A stretch of DNA of 64,000 nt, taken from contig OY969812.1 of NCBI GenBank assembly GCA_963703335.1, positions 806,001-870,000 of the forward strand. Direction: 5' to 3'. Below the pieces are notes generated by a model. It was not told where the DNA came from. It worked only from the letters and a program-made list of their open reading frames with translations, and ran no database searches. This document shows, one piece after another, positions 26,367 through 35,065 of this stretch. Source of the DNA: VRUE01 sp963703335 (GTDB lineage: Bacteria; Actinomycetota; Thermoleophilia; Solirubrobacterales; 70-9). The number at the start of each line of letters is the position of its first letter. The first letter of the stretch is position 1. Position numbers and translations under genes: made by a program.

Positions 26367-27230
26367 ATGGCGCTGGCGATCGACCTTCTGGCGCCGTTGG
26401 CGCTGCTGGCAATCGGCTTCGCCTACGCCCGCCGCTGTCAGGCCCTCGCCGACAGCCGCCGCGCCGTCCCGGTCTGGCGGCAGTCCTGTTTCGCCGCCGG
26501 CCTGCTCGTGCTCTTCATCGCCGACTCCCCCTGGCTCGGAGCGATCGCCGAAGAAATCATCGTCGCCCACATGGCCCAGCACCTGCTGATCGGCGACATC
26601 GCCGCCCTGCTGATCGTGCTCGGGCTCACCGGACCCCTGCTGCAACCGATCCTGGCGCTGCGGGGATTGCGCTGGACGCGCTTGCTCGGCAACCCCTTGA
26701 TCGCCCTGCCCCTCTGGGCATTCAACCTCTATCTCTGGCACCTCGGCGCCCTCTATCAAGGAGTCCTCGACAGCCCGGGACTCCACCTGGCTCAGCACCT
26801 CGCATTCCTGAGCTTCGGTGTAGTGATGTGGATGCCGCTGCTCGGGCCACTGCCGACCCCGGCTTGGTTCAACTTCGGCGGCCGGCTGATCTACCTGATC
26901 GGCGTGCGCTTCTGCGGGGCGGTGCTCGGCAACGTCCTCGCCTGGACCGGAACCGCGCTCTACCCCGCCTACGCGGCGGGCGAGGAGAGCTGGAACCTCT
27001 CGCCGCTCTCCGATCAAGGTGCGGCGGGCATGTTGATGATGGTCGAGGGCGGCTTTGTCACGCTCGGCGTCTTTGCCTGGCTCTTTTTGCGCTGGGCGAT
27101 CCACGACGAAGCCAGCCAGCGCCTCGTCGACCTCGCCGCCTCGCGCGGGGTGCAACTCGACCCAAGGCGGGCCGGGCGCGCGGTTGCCGCCGGGCGCGCA
27201 GATGAGCTTGAGAGACGACTCGGTGTCTGA
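26367..27230 (+). CDS. ctaG: CtaG-type cytochrome c oxidase assembly protein
   Basis: 287 aa, ATG directly after the CPBP stop. Seven helices of the caa3_CtaG family: HMAQHLLIGDIAALLIVLG, LWHLGALYQGVLDSPG, HLAQHLAFLSFGVVMWMPLLG. Conserved His pairs probably bind copper or haem. The family assembles caa3-type oxidase. It gives the 21.2-27.2 kb operon its most specific functional clue. Confidence 0.9.
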   Translation: MALAIDLLAPLALLAIGFAYARRCQALADSRRAVPVWRQSCFAAGLLVLFIADSPWLGAIAEEIIVAHMAQHLLIGDIAALLIVLGLTGPLLQPILALRGLRWTRLLGNPLIALPLWAFNLYLWHLGALYQGVLDSPGLHLAQHLAFLSFGVVMWMPLLGPLPTPAWFNFGGRLIYLIGVRFCGAVLGNVLAWTGTALYPAYAAGEESWNLSPLSDQGAAGMLMMVEGGFVTLGVFAWLFLRWAIHDEASQRLVDLAASRGVQLDPRRAGRAVAAGRADELERRLGV

Positions 27231-27351
27231 GCAAAACACCTCCAGACCGGCGCCCTGCAAAGGCGCCTTCAGGGCGAGCCCGACGGCGGAAAGTTCAGGT
27301 TCGGTGACTAGCTTGGACACCTCTCCGGCTCGCCCAGCGCGAGCGGCCTCC

Positions 27352-28563
27352 ATGCGACCTTCTTTCGGCTACAGCCCAGCTTCCCCCGCGCCTGCGCGAA
27401 GCCCGCGCCTGCTCGTCGCGGTGGCGATGACGGTGTTCTTCGGCCTGCTCGCCGGAGTCGCCGGTGCCGAGGAGCTTCAGGACGAACTTGATCGCAAGGA
27501 GGGCAAGCTCAGCAAGGTGCGCGAGCGCCAGGGCGTGCTGACGAGCGAGCTTGAAGAGATGGATCAGGAGATCTCGCGACTGCAAGGCGAAGTCTCCGAC
27601 CTGCGGTCTCAGGAGGCCGCCGTTGAGGCCGAACTGGCGGCAAAGCAGGCGGAGCTGAACGAAGCCACGGCGGAGCTGCAACGCGCCCGCGACCACCTCG
27701 GCGTCGTCCGCGAACGCCTGAAGCGGGCGCTGATCGCACTACGCGAGCGCCTCGTCGCGATCTATGAGACCGGCTCCCCGGACGTCGTCTCGATGGTGCT
27801 CAGCTCCGATGATTTCTCGGAGATCGCCAGCCGCACCGAATACCTCACCCGCATCCAGGAAGCCGACGACGCGCTGGTTGCGCGAGTCAGCGAACTGCGC
27901 GATCAGGCCAAGGCGGTCGTCGTCAGCCAGCGCGAGCTGCGAGACCGGATCGCGCAGGCCCGCGATGCGATTGCCTCGAGGGAGGCCGAACTGCAGAGCA
28001 CCCGCCTCGACCTTGAGTCCCAGAAGGGCGATCTGCTCTCTGCTCGCGGAACGCGTAAGGAAGCGCTCGCCACGCTCAACGACCGCGAAGCGGTGCTGGA
28101 GGGCGACGTCTCCGACCTCCAGGCAGAAATCCAGTCCCAGCTCGGTGGCCTACCGAGTGGCGCCTATCCGTCCGGGCCGACCAGTGCGCCCGGCACCTTC
28201 GCCTGGCCGATCAACGGCACGCTCACCTCCAACTTCGGCTACCGCTGGGGCCGCCAGCACGAGGGCATCGACGTCGGCGCCGCCGAAGGCACGCCGATCT
28301 GGGCAGCGGCGAGCGGGACGGTCGTGCTGCAGCAGAGCGAGTACGAAAGCGGCGGCTATGGCAACTACACCTGCCTCGAACACAGCGCCGGGCTCTCGAC
28401 CTGTTACGCGCACCAGTCGGCGTTCAACGTCTCGCCCGGCCAGCAGGTCTCACAGGGCGATGTGATCGGCCTCGTCGGCAATACGGGCAACTCCTTCGGC
28501 GCGCATCTGCACTTCGAGGTTCGCGTCGGCGGCGTCGCCCAAGATCCGCTCGGTTACCTCTAG
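27352..28563 (+). CDS. M23 peptidase with N-terminal coiled coil (EnvC/NlpD-like)
   Basis: 403 aa from ATG 27352; further upstream the frame overlaps ctaG and lacks a signal. A signal helix (LLVAVAMTVFFGLLAGVAGA) is followed by about 200 residues of coiled coil (EELQDELDRKEGKLSKVRER and on) and a C-terminal M23/LytM domain: HEGIDVGAAEGTPIWAA, TCYAHQSAF, and HLHFEV. The zinc ligands His/Asp and HxH are all present, so it may be an active endopeptidase rather than a degenerate activator. The coiled coil suggests control by a partner such as FtsEX. Confidence 0.9.
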   Translation: MRPSFGYSPASPAPARSPRLLVAVAMTVFFGLLAGVAGAEELQDELDRKEGKLSKVRERQGVLTSELEEMDQEISRLQGEVSDLRSQEAAVEAELAAKQAELNEATAELQRARDHLGVVRERLKRALIALRERLVAIYETGSPDVVSMVLSSDDFSEIASRTEYLTRIQEADDALVARVSELRDQAKAVVVSQRELRDRIAQARDAIASREAELQSTRLDLESQKGDLLSARGTRKEALATLNDREAVLEGDVSDLQAEIQSQLGGLPSGAYPSGPTSAPGTFAWPINGTLTSNFGYRWGRQHEGIDVGAAEGTPIWAAASGTVVLQQSEYESGGYGNYTCLEHSAGLSTCYAHQSAFNVSPGQQVSQGDVIGLVGNTGNSFGAHLHFEVRVGGVAQDPLGYL

Positions 28564-28570
28564 GCGAAGA

Positions 28571-29407
28571 TCAGCGGCGCGCCGCGGGCGGGCCGCTTTC
28601 GGCTTCCCACTGATTCAGGAACGGCACCGGGTCGACGGCTTCGCCACCCATCCACGCCTCGCCCGTCCAGTACTCGAAGTGCAGATGGCAGCCAGAGGCG
28701 TTGCCGGTGTCCCCCACATTGCCGACGGGCTGACCGGCGTTGACGACCTGGCCCACTTGCAGCGGCGAGGGAACCTGCATGTGCATGTAGATGATGTCGG
28801 CATCGACCCCCTTGAGGTCGATCACGAGGTAGTTGCCGGCGCGAGGTTCGTACTTGTTCATCTCGACCTTGCCGGGAAGGGCGGCGACCAGCGGCGTGCC
28901 GCAGGCGGCGCCGATGTCGGCGCCGCCGTGGTTGCGAGCGCCGCCGAAGCCCTCCCACAGTTCGTGGGGACCGCGGATCGGATAGATCGCCGCCGGGATC
29001 GCGGTCGTCGGAAGGATGAAGAGCTTGTGGGGGGAGCGACCTGACTTCTGACCCGCTGCGTCGATCACGTAAGGGCGACTGGCGACCGCGCCACTCGGCA
29101 CGACGGCGGTGGCGACCGTTTCGGTGCGCTTCAGTGGCGCGACCTGGATCGGGCCAGCTTCACCCCGGAAGACGACCTCGTTGACCTGTTCCATCGCCAG
29201 GCCCCGCACCTTGACGGTCGAGCCCGGCGTCGCCTTGTGGGTGTCGACGCATTCCTTTAGACAAGTGACGTCGGCGAGGGCGACAGATCCCTGCGCACCC
29301 ACACCGCCCGGAGCCACTGCGGCGCTGGCATGAGTGGCCGGCAGGAACGCGGCGAGCGCAAGGGCGGCAATCCAAATTCGTGGCCCGACCACCTTGGGGT
29401 GCGACAA
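28571..29407 (-). CDS. Secreted M23-family peptidase
   Basis: 278 aa from TTG 29407, with GAGAGG upstream. Signal peptide (WIAALALAAFLPATHASA), a beta-domain (about 35-135), then M23: NHGGADIGAACGTPLVA, DIIYMHMQV and HLHFEYW, with the zinc ligands His, Asp and HxH present. It should cut peptidoglycan cross-bridges. It is convergent with the coiled-coil M23 gene (stops 7 bases apart) and is preceded by a c-di-AMP riboswitch. Confidence 0.9.
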   Translation of the reverse strand: MSHPKVVGPRIWIAALALAAFLPATHASAAVAPGGVGAQGSVALADVTCLKECVDTHKATPGSTVKVRGLAMEQVNEVVFRGEAGPIQVAPLKRTETVATAVVPSGAVASRPYVIDAAGQKSGRSPHKLFILPTTAIPAAIYPIRGPHELWEGFGGARNHGGADIGAACGTPLVAALPGKVEMNKYEPRAGNYLVIDLKGVDADIIYMHMQVPSPLQVGQVVNAGQPVGNVGDTGNASGCHLHFEYWTGEAWMGGEAVDPVPFLNQWEAESGPPAARR

Positions 29408-29411
29408 AACG

Positions 29412-29577
29412 ACCTCTCTTTCCAGGGCCTACGGGGTTAGCTGGCGGGCTCGCGCTGAAAGAGTTGCGCTACGGACCTAGTGGTCCGATTCGCCCCTGGG
29501 CATGGATGCCCTTTGGTTCCCCCGCTCCCGCGCTTCGACCGCGCGGGATTCGGCAGGTTGTAAGCGCAGCCAGTATA
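29412..29577 (-). promoter_or_regulatory. c-di-AMP (ydaO-type) riboswitch with its -10 element
   Basis: On the minus strand TATACT (29577-29572) is followed by GCGGGGGAACCAAAGGG, a GGGGCGAATCGG segment and CGCCAGCTAACCCCGTAGGC (about 29447-29428), the ydaO signature, ending shortly before the M23 start at 29407. It is the second copy in this window and again controls a wall hydrolase. Confidence 0.87.
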
Positions 29578-29658
29578 GGAGGACCGGCGGCTATTTGGGG
29601 GGAACCCCCGCCATCGGCTCCCGAGGGCCCGACGGCGCCCTCTAGGCTCTCCAAGGCA

Positions 29659-29924
29659 ATGTCGGGACAGAGCCTCGCCTATGAACGTCTCGGCGGCGAT
29701 CGCCATCGCCACGGTAACGAGCTCAGCCACTCCCACCATCACGACGGCCCACACACGCACGAGCACATGGCTGATCTGAGCGAAACTAAGGCCGGCCCGG
29801 CTGCCACCTCCAACTGCTGCGCCCCGAGCAGCAGGCCGATTACTGCGAGCCCCCTGAGAAGGCCGACTGCTGCTCACCGGAGTCCTCGAGCTGCGGCAAA
29901 CCCGACCGCCGTCGCCCGAGCTAG
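29659..29924 (+). pseudogene. Frameshifted His/Cys-rich metal-binding peptide, similar to arsenite-methyltransferase N-termini
   Basis: The frame from ATG 29659 has a His-rich stretch (HSHHHDGPHTHEH), then SETKAGPAATSNCCAP. With a one-base correction near 29823-29826 it continues EQQADYCEPPEKADCC, SPESSSCGKP and a stop at 29922. Cys-Cys blocks with QADYCEPPEKADCC are like the N-terminal tails I know from actinobacterial ArsM-type proteins. No methyltransferase domain follows, so this is a truncated, frameshifted remnant, or a small chelator whose frameshift is a sequencing error. Confidence 0.55.
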
Positions 29925-30021
29925 GCGCCGGCGAAACCGTGCTTTACAGCACACCGGTTCACCGGATCGGCCGCGGACCTTTTGCGGACCTCTAAATCAG
30001 TAACCTGCGTAACTTCAGAGC

Positions 30022-30132
30022 ACCTGAGATCGCCTTAGGTCGCTGAATGGAACTGAAAACGCCCCCAGCCGCAAGGTTGAGGGCCTTGTGCCCCTTACGG
30101 GGCGTGATGGTTCGACTCCATTCAGCCGCACT
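30022..30132 (+). ncRNA. tRNA-Leu(GAG)-like structured RNA with non-canonical 5' half (copy 1)
   Basis: The 3' part is tRNA-Leu-like: anticodon stem CAAGG/CCTTG around loop TTGAGGG (anticodon GAG, 30079-30081), variable arm GCCCC-TTAC-GGGGC, T-loop TTCGACT with a 5-bp stem, and CAGCCGC before A30130. The 5' half is wrong for a tRNA: the opposing bases GTCGCTG pair imperfectly, the D-arm is shrunk, and a hairpin (ACCTGAG/CTTAGGT) precedes it. A terminator follows at 30138. Copy 2 is at 41615-41733. Confidence 0.6.
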
Positions 30133-30137
30133 CGGAA

Positions 30138-30166
30138 GCCCCCGCAAATCGGGGGTTTTCGCTTTT
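30138..30166 (+). terminator. Intrinsic terminator after the tRNA-like element
   Basis: CCCCCG-CAAAT-CGGGGG followed by TTTTCGCTTTTT. It shows that the tRNA-like RNA is probably transcribed on the plus strand and insulated from the integrase gene. Confidence 0.8.
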
Positions 30167-30261
30167 TAAGGGTCGGTGCGCATTGATGCGGGAATGGGTC
30201 CATTTGGGACCGTTTCCTGCGACCCCGGTGGCGCCGGCAGGCCTTCGTCCGTGTAGGAGGC

Positions 30262-31401
30262 ATGAACCCACCAGAGCGTCGCAGCTACGGAACCGGCTCC
30301 CTGCTCGTCCATATGGGCGCCAGCGGAAAAGAGACCTGGTACGGCCGTTGGCGCGTCGGCAAGAAACGGGTCAAACGCTGGATCGGGCCGAAGCGAAAGC
30401 CAGGCGGCAGGACAGGCCTCACCCGAACCCAAGCCGAGGCCGAGTTGCGACGACTGATGGTCGTCGAGCGAGCGCCGCTCGACGGGGACGAGGTGTCGCT
30501 GACGGAGGCTGCCGAGCACATGCTGCGCCACCTCGAAGCCTTGGAGCGAAAGCCCACCACCCTCGAGAACTATCGCTCGCTGCTGCGGACCCACCTGGCG
30601 CCGAGACTTGGCGAAGTCCCGATCGACCAAGTCACATCAGGGCAAGTCGAGGAGTTGGCCGCCCAGATGCGGTGCGAGGGCAAGGCCGCCAAGACCCGCT
30701 CAAATGCACTCAAGCTGCTGTCGCAGATCTTCACCTTCGCCAAGCGCCGGGGCTGGTGTCGCCAGAATCCCTGCGAGCTTGTCGGCCGTCCCCAGGTCGA
30801 GCAGAGCTCTGACATCCACTTCCTGAATCAGGACGAGCTGGAGGCGCTCCTGGCCGCGGTAGATACGGAAGCCGAACCGTTCGGCCACACCGACTTCGCC
30901 ATATTCCTCACCGCAGCGATGACCGGCCTGCGGCAGGGCGAGCTGCTGGCGCTGCGCTGGCGCGATGTCGATTGGAGCGCGCAGAGGATCCGGGTTCGGC
31001 GCAGCTACGTCCGCGGCCACCTGCTTACCCCGAAGTCGAAACGGGGCTCTCGGTCGGTGCCGCTGGCAAGCCGAGTCGCCGCCGAGCTGAAACGACATTT
31101 CGAGCGCTCCCTCGGCCAGAAGGACGAGGATCTCGTTTTCGCCCACCCCGACACCGGCAAGGTTCTCGCGCATTCCTCCCTCGTGCAGCGCTTCAAGGAG
31201 GCGCTGAAGGCAGCCAGCGTGCGCGAGGTCCGCTTCAACGACTTGCGCCACACCTTTGGCACCAGGATTGCCGCCGCGGGGGTGGCGATGCGAACCCTGC
31301 AGGAGTGGATGGGACATCGCGATTTCAGGACGACGCTGATCTACGCCGACTATGCGCCTGGCGAGGACAAGAGTGGAACGGTCGACGAGGCGTTCGAGTA
31401 G
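30262..31401 (+). CDS. Tyrosine-family integrase
   Basis: 379 aa; AGGAGG just before the ATG. An N-terminal arm-binding region with GRWRVGKKRVKRWIGPKRK, a core-binding SAM-like domain (about 80-170, ENYRSLLRTHLAPRLGEV) and the catalytic domain: Arg in TGLRQGELLAL, LRHTFGTR, GHRDFRTTLIYADY with the nucleophile Tyr. All catalytic residues are present. It follows the first tRNA-like element, the usual place for an island integrase, and an excisionase-like gene lies at the far end of the island (40634-41005). Confidence 0.93.
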   Translation: MNPPERRSYGTGSLLVHMGASGKETWYGRWRVGKKRVKRWIGPKRKPGGRTGLTRTQAEAELRRLMVVERAPLDGDEVSLTEAAEHMLRHLEALERKPTTLENYRSLLRTHLAPRLGEVPIDQVTSGQVEELAAQMRCEGKAAKTRSNALKLLSQIFTFAKRRGWCRQNPCELVGRPQVEQSSDIHFLNQDELEALLAAVDTEAEPFGHTDFAIFLTAAMTGLRQGELLALRWRDVDWSAQRIRVRRSYVRGHLLTPKSKRGSRSVPLASRVAAELKRHFERSLGQKDEDLVFAHPDTGKVLAHSSLVQRFKEALKAASVREVRFNDLRHTFGTRIAAAGVAMRTLQEWMGHRDFRTTLIYADYAPGEDKSGTVDEAFE

Positions 31402-31415
31402 GGACTGATCCGCGC

Positions 31416-31625
31416 CTAGATCAGGCCGGCTTGACCCAAGCCCACCTGTTCAGCCGCACGAGCGAGATCGCGATCCCAGGTCACGAGGCGACTCCTCGTC
31501 GCCAAGCTCGAGCGCGGTCGCGAGGTGAACCGCGTCGTAGCCACGGAGTCCGAGATCTTCTGCGTGCTCTCCGACACGACTAGCGAGTCTAAATCGACGC
31601 CGACCGTGATCAGACCTCCCCACAT
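31416..31625 (-). pseudogene. Remnant of a PIN-domain (VapC-type) toxin
   Basis: Two frames together give the C-terminal half of a PIN toxin: HAEDLGLRGYDAVHLATALE in one and RLVTWDRDLARAAEQVGLG in the other, joined by a frameshift near 31490. The pattern GYDAVHLATAL then VTWDRDL is typical of VapC. No N-terminal part and no antitoxin were found next to it. Confidence 0.65.
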
Positions 31626-31681
31626 TTCGAAACTGTAGCGTCGTCTGTTCGGCTCCGCCTCGCTATTGCATTCAACCGAAG

Positions 31682-33493
31682 GTGCATCAACATCAGTGCC
31701 ACGTCCTCACTGGGTATCCTCACAGTGTGGATACGGGGAACGGCGACCTGCTCTCTTCTGCGATGGCGGAGGCACTGGAGGTCGAGAGCACCAGCGAGGG
31801 AACTCGCATCGCCCTCGAAGGCGTCCTGGCGACAACCGGGGCCGATGCCGGCCGCATTCTCTTCCTAGATCTGCGGAGCGGACACTTCGACCAGCGTTCA
31901 CAGGTGGGGCACACTGTCCATAGCATCGTAGACCCGGTGGCCGCGGCAGGAATCTCACAGGAAAACATCGAGTCGACCCCGGCTGACATCCTCGATATCG
32001 CTGCAAGAAGTGGGCAGTTGGCATGGTGGGAGCGCGGCGAGCGGTCGGCTCCTAGCCAATGGCACGAGAAAATGTCGACATATCGCGTTGTGCAGCCGAT
32101 ACATCGAGGCAACACGGTGGTCGCGCTTCTTGATCTCGAGGGCGGACATCCGTTCTCAGTGGAGTCCCTCGGCGAGCTCGGGGAACTACTACGCCAAGTG
32201 ATCGTGATCATCTACGAGCGGCGCTTTACTATCCGCCTGTTCCACGAGCTGAAACGACCGATCGTCGCGGAACGCACTCGCGTGGAGTTCTACGACGATT
32301 TGGCGGACTTGATCCGCCTCTCGACCGCGATGGAGTTCGTGGCCGTCAGGGAGTACGACCGTGATGCCGACGCACTGTGGTGCGTGGCCGCAGTCGGCTT
32401 GGGCGTGGAGCGAGGGAACTTCGACGAGCTCAGCCTCTCAAGTCTCGATGACTTCCCGAGCTTCCGGCAGGCAATCAAAGGGGAAACCGTGGCCGAGCCG
32501 ACAATGGCCGCAGGTCACCTAGAGTCTTTGCGGCGAATCCCCTACCTAAAGAACGTGCGCAGTTTCGTCGCCGTGCCGATTGTGGTCGGAGACATTGCAA
32601 TTGGAGTCCTCAGCGTTGCAGCTCGCTGCCCATATGAGTTCTCCCGCATTGAGTTGCGGGGATTCGAGGCGGTGGCCAATGCGATCGGCGTTGCGATGGC
32701 TAATTTCAAAAACTTGCACGCGAATACGAGGAAGATTCGCCAGATCACGGAGGAAGCTGCGGAGGCGCTCAGCGACCTCCTGGCACAAGCGGGTAGGCAT
32801 GAGGCAAAGGCTCACATCGACAATGCCCAGAAGAGTCTTTTGCTGGCGAAGCAGGGGATACTTGGCAAGGGGAAAGAAGTCGATCCGGTCGCCCAAATCG
32901 AGCGAGTGTCGGACCACTTGACGCGGACGACGGACTCGCTTGACAAGATGAAATCGGACGCGCTGATACGGCCGAACCAGAGTCCGCACCGGATTGACAT
33001 CCGTGAAGCAGTGCTGCCGGCGATCGACCAGGTCTCAGGCGAGTTGGACGACAGCGACATCAACGTGCTGCCCCCAAAGTCCGGCACCTTTGTGCAGGTG
33101 ATCCCAGAGGCGCTGATCCTGGTGTTTCTTCACCTCTTCCGCAATAGCATCTTCGCCTTCCAGAGTTCGAGAGCTAAAAAGAGCAATCGCCAGATCGAGA
33201 TCACGGTCGCGGCCCGACAGGCAGGTAGCGACATCGTGAAAGTCAACGTCGCTGACAACGCGACCGGAATCGATCCGAGTCGCCTACGAATTCCAGATGA
33301 TCTTCACGAAATGTCATGGGAGCAGGCGATCTTTGAGCGAAGGGTCACCGGGAGCAGTGAAGGAACGGGTTTTGGTCTACATATTGTTCGTAGCCTTATG
33401 TCGTTGGTGGGAGGAGACGGTCGGGGGAGCATTGAGTTGGTTGAGTACAGAAATCGCGTAGTGTTCGCACTGGAGTTGCCGACTGCGGACTAA
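31682..33493 (+). CDS. GAF-domain sensor histidine kinase-like protein
   Basis: 603 aa from GTG 31682 (GTG 31727 is the alternative; neither has a strong ribosome site). No membrane helix. Two GAF-like domains at about 30-175 and 195-350 (LWCVAAVGLG, VRSFVAVPIVVGDIAIGVLS), a helical linker at about 355-430, then an HATPase domain: N-box HLFRNSI near 483, DNATGI near 525 and EGTGFGLHIVRSL near 560. I do not see a clear HisKA His-Glu box in the linker, so it may phosphorylate an unusual site or act allosterically. First gene of a four-gene operon with a response regulator and a HicA-like protein. Confidence 0.82.
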   Translation: MHQHQCHVLTGYPHSVDTGNGDLLSSAMAEALEVESTSEGTRIALEGVLATTGADAGRILFLDLRSGHFDQRSQVGHTVHSIVDPVAAAGISQENIESTPADILDIAARSGQLAWWERGERSAPSQWHEKMSTYRVVQPIHRGNTVVALLDLEGGHPFSVESLGELGELLRQVIVIIYERRFTIRLFHELKRPIVAERTRVEFYDDLADLIRLSTAMEFVAVREYDRDADALWCVAAVGLGVERGNFDELSLSSLDDFPSFRQAIKGETVAEPTMAAGHLESLRRIPYLKNVRSFVAVPIVVGDIAIGVLSVAARCPYEFSRIELRGFEAVANAIGVAMANFKNLHANTRKIRQITEEAAEALSDLLAQAGRHEAKAHIDNAQKSLLLAKQGILGKGKEVDPVAQIERVSDHLTRTTDSLDKMKSDALIRPNQSPHRIDIREAVLPAIDQVSGELDDSDINVLPPKSGTFVQVIPEALILVFLHLFRNSIFAFQSSRAKKSNRQIEITVAARQAGSDIVKVNVADNATGIDPSRLRIPDDLHEMSWEQAIFERRVTGSSEGTGFGLHIVRSLMSLVGGDGRGSIELVEYRNRVVFALELPTAD

Positions 33494-33505
33494 AGGGGGG
33501 CAGGC

Positions 33506-34360
33506 GTGATGCACGTCGAGGCAGAGCGGGACTACAGCGGGCTCGCCGTCCTCATACTGGACGACGATGACGTGAACCGGGGTCTCTCAGCTGAGATCTT
33601 CAGCAACGAGGATGTCCGCGTCATCGAGGCGGCGGACACCATTCAGGCGGAGAGCGAGCTGATTGCCCACCCGGGAATCGATGCCGTCTCGCTCGATGTC
33701 TCTCTCAGAGGCGAGGGCGAAGACAAGGAAGGGGCCAGCTTGGCGGTGCGCATCCACGAAGCTCGACCTGATCTGCCTATCGTCGGCTATTCAGCCTACT
33801 TCGGTGAGAACGCCCTTTCGGCGGATGAGCGTGAGGCGTTTACCGGCTACTACCGGCGAGGTGGGTCAATTAAGGAAATTGAGGCTTACGTAAACCGCTG
33901 CCTCGATGAGGGTCTGGCATACCGCCGTCGCCGTCGCGAGGTATTCGAGGCGCAACTCGCCCGACTCCATGCGAGCGGTCAGATCGCCGAGAGAGAGTAC
34001 TCGGTGCTGCGATCCTTCAGCCCAGCCGCTAGCGAAGAGCTGTCGATAGAGAAAGCCCTGACGAGGGCGGGCTATCAGATGGAGGTAGTCCTGCCGAGCC
34101 CGCCAAGCGGTATTCGCCTCATCCCGCGCCGACCCTTCGTCGTTTGGGTTCGTGAGATCGGGGAGACGGCAGAGTACGAGGCTGAGGTCTTTGGTCAGCC
34201 GGACCTCTACGGGGTCGGGGAGGGTCCTGAAGAGGCAATCCACAATCTGGTCGAGGTCTTCTGGCTATTCGTTGAAGACCTAGCGGAGGCAGATCCGAAG
34301 GAGCTCGCGGGACCAGCGCTGTCACTCGCCCACTTCTTTGAGCACGTTCTCAGTCGCTGA
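33506..34360 (+). CDS. Response-regulator receiver protein with C-terminal HicB-like domain
   Basis: 284 aa. The receiver domain (about 10-130) has VLILDDDDV, the acceptor Asp in DAVSLDVSLRGEG and VGYSAYFG. A helical middle follows, then from about 215 FVVWVREIGETAEYEAEVFG, then PDLYGVGEGPEEAIHNLVE, which has the pattern of HicB antitoxins (beta strands with TPEEA helix). No DNA-binding domain of a standard response-regulator type was seen. The gene follows the kinase by 12 bases and precedes a HicA-like gene by one base. Phosphorylation may control a toxin-antitoxin contact; that is inference. Confidence 0.78.
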   Translation: MMHVEAERDYSGLAVLILDDDDVNRGLSAEIFSNEDVRVIEAADTIQAESELIAHPGIDAVSLDVSLRGEGEDKEGASLAVRIHEARPDLPIVGYSAYFGENALSADEREAFTGYYRRGGSIKEIEAYVNRCLDEGLAYRRRRREVFEAQLARLHASGQIAEREYSVLRSFSPAASEELSIEKALTRAGYQMEVVLPSPPSGIRLIPRRPFVVWVREIGETAEYEAEVFGQPDLYGVGEGPEEAIHNLVEVFWLFVEDLAEADPKELAGPALSLAHFFEHVLSR

Positions 34361-34361
34361 T

Positions 34362-34640
34362 ATGCAACTGACAACAAAGCAGGCGGCGAAGATCTTTCGC
34401 AAGCTCGAAGTCGCCAAGAAGCGCTCAACACACCATGTCGCGGGCTTCGTCGTTGTAGACGGGAAGAAGGTTCTTCCCGTCTACTACTCGCACGGCAAGA
34501 AGGACATGAAGGGTCCGGTGCCACATAGGTTTCGCAAGAGCCTCCGCCTCTCAGAGGAGGAGTTCGCGGAGCTACGGGACTGCTCACTAAGCCGCGAGGA
34601 CTACTTTCAGTTGCTGCGAGATAGGGGAGTCACCCAATGA
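34362..34640 (+). CDS. HicA-like small basic protein
   Basis: 92 aa from ATG 34362 (Met-Gln-Leu-Thr), one base after the regulator stop. KLEVAKKRSTHHVAGFVVVD, YYSHGKKDMKGPVPHRFRK and SLRLSEEEFAELRDC, then SLSREDYFQLL, recall the small dsRBD-fold HicA-type proteins with a His-containing strand. The order here is HicB-like first, HicA-like second, with HicB fused to a receiver domain. HicA toxins cleave mRNA; activity is untested here and assignment is by pattern only. Confidence 0.6.
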   Translation: MQLTTKQAAKIFRKLEVAKKRSTHHVAGFVVVDGKKVLPVYYSHGKKDMKGPVPHRFRKSLRLSEEEFAELRDCSLSREDYFQLLRDRGVTQ

Positions 34641-35065
34641 TCCCCTGGTGGGCAGTGGCGGTTTTGGGGGGTGTATTGGTATTGGCAGGGGTCTTGCTGC
34701 TCATCTGGCGCTGCCGATCACTTCACGACGATGCCGGCTACATCGCCGTGCCCGCCAACCAGGAGCCGATCGATCCACTACTACGAAGCCAGCTAAGTGC
34801 TTCCCTTTCGGAATCGCCGTCAGCCCGGACCGACCTGGTCCAGGGCCTGCGCAATTGGGTGTCTGGCACCTCCGACCTAGCCTCGGAATTCGAAGACTAT
34901 CGGCGGCAGGTACGAACCCTGCAAACTTACGTTCTTGAACTTGACTCTCGATACGTGCGCCGAGAGGCTGCCGCGTGGCTTAGCCTCCAAGTAGCAGCAC
35001 TTGTTCTAGGCGTCGCCACTGGTGTCTCAACCACCATCTGGGCTCTGATCGAACTGACGAAGTAG
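34637..35065 (+). CDS. Two-span membrane protein of the kinase operon
   Basis: 142 aa; ATG overlaps the HicA-like stop (ATGA). One helix at each end (WWAVAVLGGVLVLAGVLLLIW and WLSLQVAALVLGVATGVST) enclose about 90 polar residues with a coiled-coil stretch (LASEFEDYRRQVRTLQTYV). No family recognised. Translational coupling ties it to the kinase/HicB/HicA-like set, so a membrane-associated effector or anchor is plausible. Confidence 0.7.
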   Translation: MIPWWAVAVLGGVLVLAGVLLLIWRCRSLHDDAGYIAVPANQEPIDPLLRSQLSASLSESPSARTDLVQGLRNWVSGTSDLASEFEDYRRQVRTLQTYVLELDSRYVRREAAAWLSLQVAALVLGVATGVSTTIWALIELTK

